This document shows positions 1 to 5,652 of a stretch of 5,652 nt of DNA, piece after piece. The DNA comes from Desulfobacteraceae bacterium (GTDB taxonomy: Bacteria; Desulfobacterota; Desulfobacteria; Desulfobacterales; Desulfosarcinaceae). A program made the translations under genes and the position numbers. The notes beneath the pieces were generated by a model. It was given only the letters and a program-made list of their open reading frames with translations. It did no database searches and was not told the DNA's origin. Every line of letters starts with the position of its first letter. Positions within the stretch are counted from its first letter, which is position 1. The stretch spans positions 1-5,652 of the forward strand of contig JALVRI010000243.1 in NCBI GenBank assembly GCA_027031325.1, given 5' to 3'.

Positions 1-298
1 GGTCAGGGCTCCGGTACTTTTTCCGGAACAATTCTACCTGGACTGCTTCAAAAAGGGTATCAGCGGAATCATCATAATGTCTTGTGGAGAAGAATGTCCC
101 TACGAAGGGGCTTACCATGCCCTGGCCAAGCGGATTGACAAGGTTTATCAACTGATGAAGGAAAATGGCCTTGATATTCGCAGACTGCGGTTGACCTCCA
201 TCTGTACGGTCTGTAACCGGGCCTTTTTGAAAGAGGTCAACGATATGAACGCATTGATCTCTGAATTGGGGCCGCCGGTTTTTGAAAAAGCGGCCTGA
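1..298 (+). CDS. FlpD/MvhD-like hydrogenase iron-sulfur subunit, 3' end (partial)
   Basis: The reading frame is open from base 2, so the gene begins upstream of the window; the ATG at 77 is an internal Met, because the protein match continues upstream of it. The visible 98 residues fit the C-terminal part of the FlpD/MvhD family, small [2Fe-2S] proteins that pass electrons between a hydrogenase or formate dehydrogenase and HdrA. Seen: a strand ending in GIIIMSC, the pair C28/C32 (SCGEECPYEGAY, the place of the family's C-x-x-x-x-C-H-Y motif), then an amphipathic helix, RRLRLTSI, and a second pair C68/C71 (CTVC). The Cys usually found in the family's earlier PCSGR-like motif seems to be replaced (APVLFP). 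It could be a free subunit or the C-terminal domain of a larger HdrA-MvhD fusion, as in QmoB; the missing 5' end leaves this open. It lies 233 bases upstream of the first HdrA-like gene, so its operon membership is uncertain. Confidence 0.75.
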   Translation, partial: VRAPVLFPEQFYLDCFKKGISGIIIMSCGEECPYEGAYHALAKRIDKVYQLMKENGLDIRRLRLTSICTVCNRAFLKEVNDMNALISELGPPVFEKAA

Positions 299-304
299 AT
301 TTGT

Positions 305-343
305 CGGCTGGAATACTTATAGGGGTTCAGCCGGATACTTTTT
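305..343 (+). terminator. Possible rho-independent terminator after the FlpD-like gene
   Basis: Seven bases after the stop codon, CGGCTG (305-310) can pair with CAGCCG (328-333). Two A-T pairs inside (312-313 with 326-327) extend the stem if G311 is bulged. The hairpin is followed after five bases by a run of five T (339-343). The loop is long (12 bases) and the T-run short, so this is a modest candidate, but its position directly behind a stop codon fits. Confidence 0.35.
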
Positions 344-392
344 CAACCGCCGCCCCCAGGATGGTTCGCTTCAGGTGCCATTGCGTTGAGGG

Positions 393-441
393 GGTGCGGA
401 AGGGATATCACCCGGAGGCTTTTGCCTCCAGGTGATGCACC
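393..441 (+). other. Strong stem-loop in the intergenic region
   Basis: ATCACC-C-GGAGGC (407-419) pairs with GCCTCC-A-GGTGAT (424-436) around a TTTT loop, giving twelve base pairs with a single C/A mismatch. An outer helix GGTGC (393-397) with GCACC (437-441) can form with a nine-base bulge on the 5' side only. No T-run follows, so it does not look like an intrinsic terminator. It could be an untranslated leader structure, an mRNA-processing or stability element, or a protein-binding inverted repeat. I do not recognise a known riboswitch class. Confidence 0.5.
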
Positions 442-457
442 GCCTGATAAGGGTCAG

Positions 458-484
458 CGGGCAATCGAGCCCGGCCAATTTTTT
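458..484 (+). terminator. Weak terminator-like hairpin with T-run
   Basis: CGGGC (458-462) pairs with GCCCG (469-473) across a six-base loop, and six T follow at 479-484 after a five-base spacer (GCCAA). The stem is short and the spacer long for an intrinsic terminator. If the leader is transcribed, it could act as an attenuator in front of the gene that starts at 532. No recognisable promoter was found between this element and that gene. Confidence 0.3.
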
Positions 485-520
485 ATCCGCTTGCTTGGCG
501 GCTGAGGCCGTATGAAAAGC

Positions 521-526
521 AAGGAG
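521..526 (+). promoter_or_regulatory. Ribosome binding site of the first HdrA-like gene
   Basis: AAGGAG lies 5 bases before the ATG at 532 and 8 bases before a second in-frame ATG at 535. Both starts are plausible and differ by one residue; the spacing slightly favours 535. Confidence 0.7.
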
Positions 527-531
527 AAATC

Positions 532-1839
532 ATGATGAAAGAAACGCATAGTTTTCAATATGATGCCCTGGTGATCGGTGGAGGGATTGCCGGATTGCAA
601 TCGGCCTTGGATCTGGCCGACCAGGGTTTCAAGGTGGCAGTTGTTGAAAAGGATGCCACCATCGGTGGCACGATGATCCGCCTGTCCAAGGTTTTCCCCA
701 CCCTGGATTGTGCCAGTTGTATCACCACTCCCAAGATGGCTGCAGCCTCCCATAATGACAATATAGATCTATTCACCTATTGCCAGGTCAATTCACTGAC
801 CAGATCCGACGGCACCCTCAAAGCATCCATAACCCAGAAACCGCGCTACGTCGATCCTGACAAATGCATTGGCTGCCGTCAGTGCGAATACCAGTGCCCT
901 GTTTACGTAAAGGATGAAGAACAGGGGGGCTTCAGCCTGCGCAAGGCGGTCTATATTCCTTTTTCGAACGCCATTCCCCAACTGGCCCTGATCGATGTCC
1001 AACATTGCTCCCTGTGCGGAATGTGCGCCAAGGTATGTCCGACCGAGGCCATTGATTACTTCCAGCAGCCGGAGCAATTCGTGATCGAAGCCAAGACCGC
1101 CATCCTGGCGACCGGTTTCAAACTTACACCCATCGACCAGAAAAAAGAATACGGCGCCGGGCAGGTGGCCAATGTTATCAGCTCGTTGCAAATGGAAAGA
1201 CTGCTCGCTCCCCACGGGCCTTACCAGCGGGTAATCCGGCCCTCGGACGGCAAGGAGCCGGATTCGATCGCCTATGTCCAGTGCGCCGGCTCCCGCGATC
1301 TGAGCCTGGGGGTGCCGTATTGTTCCAGGGTGTGCTGCATGTATGCCATCAAACAAGCCATGTTGCTCTCAGGTGCCTTGCCTCTGGCGGACATTACCAT
1401 CTACTACATGGATATCCGTGCCTTCGGTAAAGGATACGAGCAGTTTTTCCAGAACGCCAAGGCCATGGGGATCGAATTCGTGAAGGCCAAGGTGGGGAAG
1501 ATAGAGCAGGGCGAAAACCAAAACGTGTTGCTGCGAATAGAAGAACAGGAAGGCGACGGCCGCGTGGTCCGCAGGGAGCACGACCTGGTGGTATTGTCCC
1601 TGGGAATGGTGCCGGACTGGAACCCGGCCGGGATATGCCCGGTGACCACGGATACAGATGCGTTTATCAAGTGTGTTCAGCCCAAGCTTGCGCCTACCCT
1701 GACTGAAATGGAAGGTGTTTTCGTCGCCGGAGTTGCCGCCGGCCCCAAGGACATTGTCGATACAATTGCCGAGGCGGGCGCTGCTGCCATGGAAGCTTCC
1801 AATTATCTCAACACGTTGTCCTCAGGGCAAGCAGCCTGA
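532..1839 (+). CDS. HdrA-like FAD/iron-sulfur oxidoreductase with ferredoxin insert (QmoA-like)
   Basis: Cytoplasmic flavoprotein of the heterodisulfide reductase subunit A family, expected to carry FAD and several [4Fe-4S] clusters and to relay electrons within an Hdr/Qmo-type complex. Seen in order: FAD-binding GGGIAG at residues 16-21; the HdrA signature LDCASCITTPKM with C60/C63; an inserted two-cluster ferredoxin module with C112/C115/C118/C122 and C159/C162/C165/C169, each ending in CP; ILATGF (191-196) closing the nucleotide fold; the QmoA/HdrA-type block MERLLAP then RPSDGK; the flavin-proximal cluster motif with C251 (CAGSRD), C264, C268 and C269; and a final FAD-contact segment GVFVAG (395-400). 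It lacks the N-terminal HdrA domain and the C-terminal ferredoxin domain of full-length HdrA. At 435 residues it is close to QmoA (about 410), but QmoA, as I recall it, lacks the ferredoxin insert. It is the first gene of a tight cluster, 48 bases ahead of a second HdrA. Confidence 0.9.
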   Translation: MMKETHSFQYDALVIGGGIAGLQSALDLADQGFKVAVVEKDATIGGTMIRLSKVFPTLDCASCITTPKMAAASHNDNIDLFTYCQVNSLTRSDGTLKASITQKPRYVDPDKCIGCRQCEYQCPVYVKDEEQGGFSLRKAVYIPFSNAIPQLALIDVQHCSLCGMCAKVCPTEAIDYFQQPEQFVIEAKTAILATGFKLTPIDQKKEYGAGQVANVISSLQMERLLAPHGPYQRVIRPSDGKEPDSIAYVQCAGSRDLSLGVPYCSRVCCMYAIKQAMLLSGALPLADITIYYMDIRAFGKGYEQFFQNAKAMGIEFVKAKVGKIEQGENQNVLLRIEEQEGDGRVVRREHDLVVLSLGMVPDWNPAGICPVTTDTDAFIKCVQPKLAPTLTEMEGVFVAGVAAGPKDIVDTIAEAGAAAMEASNYLNTLSSGQAA

Positions 1840-1887
1840 TGGGCTTTAACCGAAGCAGTCAATCTTGTTCAAAGGAGTAACGGGGCA

Positions 1888-3801
1888 ATGTCATCCAATC
1901 AAGACAAGAAGCCAACAGGCGGGCAGGAAAAGGTCGGCATCTACATTTGTCATTGCGGTGGTAATATCTCCGACCATGTCGATGTCAAAAAGCTTGCCGA
2001 AAATGTCAAGGATCTGGAAGGCGTGGAGGTTGTTCACACCAATACTTTCATGTGTTCCGATCCCGGCCAGGAATTGATTCAAAAGGACATCAAGGACGGC
2101 AAGATCAATCGGGTAGTGGTTGCCTCCTGTGCCCCTGCTTTGCATGAACTTACCTTCAGGGGTGCCATAAAGCGGGCGGGGATGAATCCTTACCTTTACG
2201 AGCATGCCAACATCCGGGAGCAGGTCAGTTGGGTTCACCACGGAGACCAGGCTACCGAAAAGGCTACCGGCCTGGTTGCCGCGGCGGTGGCCAAGGCCAG
2301 GCGCCTCAAGCCCCTGGAGCCGATCCGGGTTGAGGCCAGGCGTCACGCCACGGTTGTAGGTGCAGGTGTCGCCGGTCTGAGGGCGGCCTACGATCTTGCC
2401 CGTCGCGGGTTGGAGGTGGCCCTGGTGGAAAAATCCCCCTTTTTGGGTGGCCGGACCGCACGCCTGGGCCGGCTGGTTCCAAGCGGTGAACAGGCCGGGG
2501 AGGTAATCAGCCGGATTGCCGGTCTGGTGATGACAAGCGACAAAATAAGCATTTATCCCTGCACCGAAGTGACCGCTTTCGAGGGTTTTGTCGGTAATTT
2601 CAAGTTGACTTTGCGGCGCAAGCCGCCTGAGGAAGCAGAATGTAGAGCACAACTTAAAAAGGCCCGGGAGGCCGGAGTAGGCAAGGGGGAATTTCTGCCG
2701 GGAGCCGGTGTGCTGACTCCGAATTTGCCCGACCGGGAAGAAGAAATAAGCCTGGAGACCGGGGCTGTCGTAATGGCTACAGGTTTCAAACCCTATACTC
2801 CCAGGGAAGGAGAATACGGTTACCTCCAAACTGATCGAGTGATAACCCTTCCGGAGTTCGTAGAGCTGCTGGCAAAGTATCCAGACCGCAGGGGCGGTTT
2901 CCTGCAGGTAAAGGGAAAACAGATCAGGTCGGTGGCATTCATCCATTGCGTCGGAAGCCGCCAGATACCCGGAATCCATGAGCCCGGCCAGGACGGCAAC
3001 CTTAATGAATACTGTTCACGGACGTGTTGCGCGGCCACTCTCCAGGCGGCCGTCCAGGTAAGAAAAGCTTTTCCAAGGACCCGTGTGTTCGATTTCTACC
3101 GTGATATCCGCACCTACGGAAGAGGCCAGGAAGAGTTTTACGAGGAAGCATCCAGGCAGAGAGTGACTTTTTTCAGGTTCGAGCCTGAAGAACCACCGGT
3201 GGTGCAAGTGTCTGCAGGCGGTAAGTACCCGCTGCAGGTCAGCGTCAAGGACACCCTCACCTTCGGGGAACAGCTGGATGTCCCGGTGGATCTGGTGGTG
3301 CTGGCCACCGGCATGATGCCGACCCCGATCAAAGAAATGGTCGAGCTTATGAAACTGCCGGTGGGCGCCGATGGCTTTCTGCAGGAAGTTCATCCCAAGC
3401 TGCGCCCTGTGGAAGTGGCAAATACCGGCATCCTTCTGGCCGGCACCTGTCAGGCCCCGATGGATGTGGGCGAGGCCTGCAATGCAGCCCAGGCGGCCTC
3501 CGCCAAGGCCACATCTTTGCTGGCAAGAGGTTATGTTGAGCTGGATCCTTTTGTTGCAAAAGTCGACCCTGAAAAATGCAGTGGAACAGGACTTTGCAAA
3601 GAAGCATGCCCGATTGAAGGTGCCATCAGCCTGAAAGAACGCCAGCTGGACGGCAAGACCGTGGTACAGGCCGAAATAACCCCGGCCCTGTGTACTGGTT
3701 GCGGTATTTGCGTGGCGGTCTGCCCCTCCCGGGCTCTGGATATAAACGGTTGGACCCTTGAACAGTACGAGGCCATGGTAGATGCAATCGTGGCTGCCTG
3801 A
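1888..3801 (+). CDS. hdrA: HdrA family protein (heterodisulfide reductase subunit A-like), full N- and C-terminal domains
   Basis: HdrA family flavoprotein, 637 residues, near the usual size of methanogen HdrA (about 650). Seen in order: the N-terminal HdrA domain at about 15-140 with C21/C23 (CHCGGN), C56 and C81 (ASCAP..HELTFR), expected to hold a [4Fe-4S] cluster; FAD-binding GAGVAG at 158-163; VVMATGF (294-300); the flavin-proximal cluster motif C354 (HCVGSR), C376, C380, C381; LLAGTCQAP (516-524); and two C-terminal ferredoxin motifs. The second is canonical (C602/C605/C608/C612). The first reads CSGTGLCKEACP, with T567 where a Cys is expected. The internal ferredoxin insert and the LDCxSC motif are absent; a charged linker at about 246-287 takes the insert's place. 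The N-terminus is of the YICHCGGN type, closer to true HdrA than to QmoB, and there is no MvhD tail. It probably works with the preceding HdrA-like protein and the QmoC-like membrane subunit downstream. AAGGAG (1872-1877) precedes the ATG by 10 bases. Confidence 0.92.
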   Translation: MSSNQDKKPTGGQEKVGIYICHCGGNISDHVDVKKLAENVKDLEGVEVVHTNTFMCSDPGQELIQKDIKDGKINRVVVASCAPALHELTFRGAIKRAGMNPYLYEHANIREQVSWVHHGDQATEKATGLVAAAVAKARRLKPLEPIRVEARRHATVVGAGVAGLRAAYDLARRGLEVALVEKSPFLGGRTARLGRLVPSGEQAGEVISRIAGLVMTSDKISIYPCTEVTAFEGFVGNFKLTLRRKPPEEAECRAQLKKAREAGVGKGEFLPGAGVLTPNLPDREEEISLETGAVVMATGFKPYTPREGEYGYLQTDRVITLPEFVELLAKYPDRRGGFLQVKGKQIRSVAFIHCVGSRQIPGIHEPGQDGNLNEYCSRTCCAATLQAAVQVRKAFPRTRVFDFYRDIRTYGRGQEEFYEEASRQRVTFFRFEPEEPPVVQVSAGGKYPLQVSVKDTLTFGEQLDVPVDLVVLATGMMPTPIKEMVELMKLPVGADGFLQEVHPKLRPVEVANTGILLAGTCQAPMDVGEACNAAQAASAKATSLLARGYVELDPFVAKVDPEKCSGTGLCKEACPIEGAISLKERQLDGKTVVQAEITPALCTGCGICVAVCPSRALDINGWTLEQYEAMVDAIVAA

Positions 3802-3862
3802 GCGGTTCATGGTTTTGCCGCAGTTTGAAACAAATCTTCGATGACAGGAGAAAGGTAATAAG

Positions 3863-4144
3863 ATGGGTAAGCCGGACAAAGAAGCGATGAAGGCCCTGCG
3901 GCAACAGCGAAAGGCTTATATCGACAGGGCCAAGCAGGAAATCAAGAAACAGCGCAAGTTGATAAAGGCGATCAAGGGCCAGATAAGGGAAGAAGCCAAA
4001 ACCGTTCCCCGGATCGCCGCCGCCACCAAGCTGCCCTCTGACCAGGTATTACTTTTCATTGCGGCTATGCGCAAATACGGCCAGGTGATCGAGGTTGACA
4101 AAGACGGCGATTACTTCACCTATAAACTAAGTGCCGAGGCTTAA
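3863..4144 (+). CDS. Small basic protein of unknown function, possible winged-helix fold
   Basis: A 93-residue protein without cysteines, signal peptide or membrane span. Residues 1-45 are very rich in Lys and Arg and look like one long helix, possibly a coiled coil. Residues 46-93 (TVPRIAAATKLPSDQVLLFIAAMRKYG, broken by glycines, then DGDYFTYKL) have the helix-turn-helix plus beta-hairpin pattern of a winged-helix domain. I do not recognise a named family. It has AGGAG at 3846-3850 and a closer AAAGG at 3851-3855, and is placed between hdrA and the QmoC-like gene with gaps of 61 and 51 bases, so it is very likely co-transcribed. It could be a local transcription regulator, or an accessory or assembly subunit that docks on the complex through its basic helix. 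The reading frame, ribosome binding site and context support it as a real gene; its role is unknown. Confidence 0.85.
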   Translation: MGKPDKEAMKALRQQRKAYIDRAKQEIKKQRKLIKAIKGQIREEAKTVPRIAAATKLPSDQVLLFIAAMRKYGQVIEVDKDGDYFTYKLSAEA

Positions 4145-4152
4145 TATTTTAC

Positions 4153-4166
4153 GGCCCGTCAGGGCC
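4153..4166 (+). other. Small GC hairpin in the gap before the QmoC-like gene
   Basis: GGCCC (4153-4157) pairs perfectly with GGGCC (4162-4166) over a GTCA loop, just after the stop of the small protein gene. There is no T-run behind it, so it is not a terminator. It may affect mRNA stability or relative expression of the flanking genes, or may be chance. Confidence 0.3.
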
Positions 4167-4195
4167 TGGATAATGATAGAACAGGAGAAAAGGCT

Positions 4196-5365
4196 ATGGG
4201 CTCCGTTGTTAATCCTGAACTTATGGAAACACTTGAAGAGTTCGGCCTGGCAGATGCCGCGGCTTGTTTCAATTGCGGCAATTGCACGGCCGTCTGTTCC
4301 TTGTCTTCGGAGGAAACGCCGTTTCCGCGCAAGGTTATCCGCTATCTTCAACTCGGGATGAACGATCGCCTGATTCAAAGCCCTGAACCATGGTTGTGCT
4401 ACTACTGCGGCGATTGCAGCGAAACATGCCCGCGGCAGGCAAATCCCGGTGAAGTAATGATGGGCCTGCGGCGTTATCTGACATCGGCCTATGACTGGAC
4501 CGGCATATCGAGGCTGTTTTATACTTCCAAGGTATTTGAAGTCATGTCGATTCTGGTGATAGCAGCCTTGGTCGGGCTTGGATTTTATTTTTTTCATGGC
4601 CCCATGCTTACCGACCGGGTGGCCCTGAATGTGTTTGCGCCCAATCGGGTCATAGAAATTCTCGATCTTGTGATGCTTGCCGTGCTTTCGTTTCTTTTGC
4701 TATCGAACGCCTGGAGACTTTTCAAGGCGGTCATGGGAGATCCGGGCCAGTATCCCGATATGGATATTTCAGACCGGCAGCAACCCCTGAACAGGTCGAT
4801 TCTAGGTGTACCCTTGAAGCTTTATCTGTCTGAAGCAAAGGAATTTGTCGTTCAGTTCCTGACCCAGAAAAGGTTCGCAAACTGTGGAACGGCATCCCAG
4901 CGCAAGCAGTGGGTGGTCCACCTTCTTATCATGACCGGTTACAGTACGGTTTTTATTCTGGTTGTCGTGGGTATCCGCTGGTTCCAGAGAGACGAGTTTT
5001 ACCCTATCTGGCACCCGGTTCGGCTGCTGGGATATTATGCCACCTTCGCCATACTCTACGGAACAACCTATGCCATAATGGGTCGCTTGAACAAAAGCAA
5101 AACCGTTTACCAAAATTCTCATTCAACGGACTGGGTGTTTTTGATCCTGCTGTGGCTGACCACTTTTTCCGGCATCCTTATTCACGCCACCCGCTGGCTG
5201 GAAATGCCGTCGGCCACCTATTATATCTATGTGATTCACCTGATGATCGCGGTTCCGATGCTGGTACTTGAAGTACCTTTCGCAAAGTGGACCCACCAGC
5301 TTTACAGGCCGTTGGTTCTTTACCTGATGAAAGTCAGGCAGAGAGCATTACAATCCAACCAATAA
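4196..5365 (+). CDS. QmoC-like membrane subunit: HdrC-type iron-sulfur domain fused to HdrE/NarI-like cytochrome b
   Basis: Membrane anchor that links the soluble HdrA-like subunits to the quinone pool. The cytoplasmic N-terminal part (about 1-105) has two [4Fe-4S] motifs of the HdrC type: C24/C27/C30/C34 (CFNCGNCTAVC) and C68/C71/C74/C78 (CYYCGDCSETCP). It is followed by about six hydrophobic segments near residues 112-134, 150-175, 239-262, 275-296, 311-332 and 340-360. His residues in or beside the last four spans (H242, H273, H330, H348) are candidate heme b ligands; the 18-residue spacing of H330 and H348 resembles a ligand pair in NarI (from memory). The ending PFAKWTHQLYRP is typical of HdrE/QmoC/DsrM-type subunits. 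The length of 389 residues matches QmoC (about 390). AGGAG (4183-4187) sits 8 bases before the ATG. The absence of aps genes and the HdrA types next to it argue that this is a Qmo paralogue rather than the canonical APS reductase partner. Confidence 0.9.
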   Translation: MGSVVNPELMETLEEFGLADAAACFNCGNCTAVCSLSSEETPFPRKVIRYLQLGMNDRLIQSPEPWLCYYCGDCSETCPRQANPGEVMMGLRRYLTSAYDWTGISRLFYTSKVFEVMSILVIAALVGLGFYFFHGPMLTDRVALNVFAPNRVIEILDLVMLAVLSFLLLSNAWRLFKAVMGDPGQYPDMDISDRQQPLNRSILGVPLKLYLSEAKEFVVQFLTQKRFANCGTASQRKQWVVHLLIMTGYSTVFILVVVGIRWFQRDEFYPIWHPVRLLGYYATFAILYGTTYAIMGRLNKSKTVYQNSHSTDWVFLILLWLTTFSGILIHATRWLEMPSATYYIYVIHLMIAVPMLVLEVPFAKWTHQLYRPLVLYLMKVRQRALQSNQ

Positions 5366-5387
5366 GAAATGAAAGAAAGGAAGTAAA

Positions 5388-5652
5388 ATGAGCGATAAAG
5401 AAGAAAAGATACTTTACTTTTGCACAAAGGCCGGTGACGATCCGGAAAAGGCCGCCATGCCCTTTGTAATGGCCAACGCGGCTTTGGCCATGGACATAAA
5501 GGCGACGGTTGTTCTCCAGGGAAATGGTGTCTACATCGCCAAAAAAGGATACGTAGACACCATGTTGCCTCCCGGAGGATTTCCGGAGGTAAAGAAACTG
5601 TTGACCGATTTCCTTGAATTGGGAGGAGAGTTGCTGGTTTGTGTGCCGTGTA
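5388..5652 (+). CDS. DsrE family protein, 5' part (partial)
   Basis: The ATG at 5388 follows AAAGGAAG (5376-5383) and lies 22 bases after the stop of the QmoC-like gene; the frame stays open to the window end, giving 88 residues. The sequence has the DsrE/YchN-type layout: a first beta strand (KILYFCTKAGDDPEKA) with C12, a helix with PFVMANAALAMD, a second strand ATVVLQGNGVYIAKKG, the turn PPGGFPEVKKLL and the strand ELLVCVPC with C85 and C88. DsrE-like proteins are small cytoplasmic proteins, and several carry sulfur as a cysteine persulfide. C85 or C88 would be the natural candidate site. Its close spacing makes it part of the same operon, suggesting a sulfur-related or regulatory role for the complex. 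The C-terminus is not visible, so the exact subfamily is open. Confidence 0.82.
   Translation, partial: MSDKEEKILYFCTKAGDDPEKAAMPFVMANAALAMDIKATVVLQGNGVYIAKKGYVDTMLPPGGFPEVKKLLTDFLELGGELLVCVPC

Noticed and set aside
77..298. A self-standing 73-residue gene starting at ATG 77
   Set aside because: The frame is open to the window edge and upstream codons encode residues that continue the FlpD-like match, so the ATG is internal.
296..325. TGA at 296-298 as a selenocysteine codon, since some FlpD/HdrA-type proteins contain Sec
   Set aside because: The frame reaches a TAG at 320-322 after only seven codons and there is no family match beyond the TGA; the visible FlpD and HdrA cluster positions are encoded by ordinary Cys codons.
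381..409. Promoter made of TTGCGT (381-386) and GATATC (404-409) with 17-base spacing
   Set aside because: The -10 match is only three of six and the elements overlap the strong hairpin; not enough to call a promoter.
1891..2979. Long open frame on the - strand (362 codons) opposite hdrA
   Set aside because: It is a shadow of the strongly supported HdrA frame; its translation has no recognisable motif and no ribosome binding site was noted.
3016..3879. Open frame on the - strand (287 codons) opposite the hdrA 3' end and the start of the small gene
   Set aside because: It overlaps two better supported genes and its composition is that of a reverse-complement shadow.
4131..4361. 76-codon frame overlapping the QmoC-like start
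   Set aside because: It runs out of frame through the HdrC-type cysteine motifs of the QmoC-like gene and has no recognisable features.
532..5365. Canonical qmoABC operon of sulfate reducers
   Set aside because: The first protein carries a ferredoxin insert, the second has a methanogen-type HdrA N-terminus without the QmoB MvhD tail, a small unknown gene intervenes, and no apsBA genes are in the window; only the third matches QmoC closely.

Overview
The window is a gene-dense stretch, all on the + strand, encoding an electron-transfer module of the heterodisulfide reductase (Hdr) / Qmo type. The best guess for the host is a strictly anaerobic bacterium of the Desulfobacterota (a sulfate reducer or a syntrophic or aromatic-degrading relative). 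This rests on three things: two HdrA-like flavoproteins side by side, a QmoC-like HdrC-HdrE fusion, and FlpD/MvhD-like and DsrE-like neighbours. That combination is familiar from this phylum. The assignment is inference from gene content and moderately GC-rich codon use; there is no rRNA or other marker in the window.

Layout: (1) 1-298, the 3' end of an FlpD/MvhD-like iron-sulfur protein. (2) 299-531, a 233-base intergenic stretch with two weak terminator-like hairpins and one strong hairpin; no convincing promoter was found. (3) 532-1839, a 435-residue HdrA-like flavoprotein carrying two inserted [4Fe-4S] motifs. (4) 1888-3801, a 637-residue HdrA with an N-terminal HdrA domain, an FAD domain and two C-terminal ferredoxin motifs, one of which lacks a cysteine. 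(5) 3863-4144, a small basic protein of unknown function, possibly helical plus winged-helix. (6) 4196-5365, a QmoC-like membrane subunit with two cysteine-rich [4Fe-4S] motifs followed by about six membrane spans. (7) 5388 to the window end, the start of a DsrE-family protein. Genes 3 to 7 are separated by only 22-61 bases, each with a good ribosome binding site, so they are probably one operon.

Likely joint function: the two HdrA-like proteins would form a soluble flavin/iron-sulfur unit, docked through the QmoC-like subunit to a b-type cytochrome and the quinone pool. The FlpD-like protein could feed electrons in or out on the cytoplasmic side. No HdrB (the CCG-domain catalytic subunit), no hydrogenase and no APS reductase genes lie in the window. 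The complex therefore looks like a quinone-linked, Qmo-type or electron-bifurcating/confurcating module whose soluble partner is unknown, with a DsrE-type sulfur-carrier protein as one hint. The most notable points are the complementary division of HdrA domains between two adjacent genes, the Cys-to-Thr change in a ferredoxin motif, and the small unknown protein embedded in the operon.
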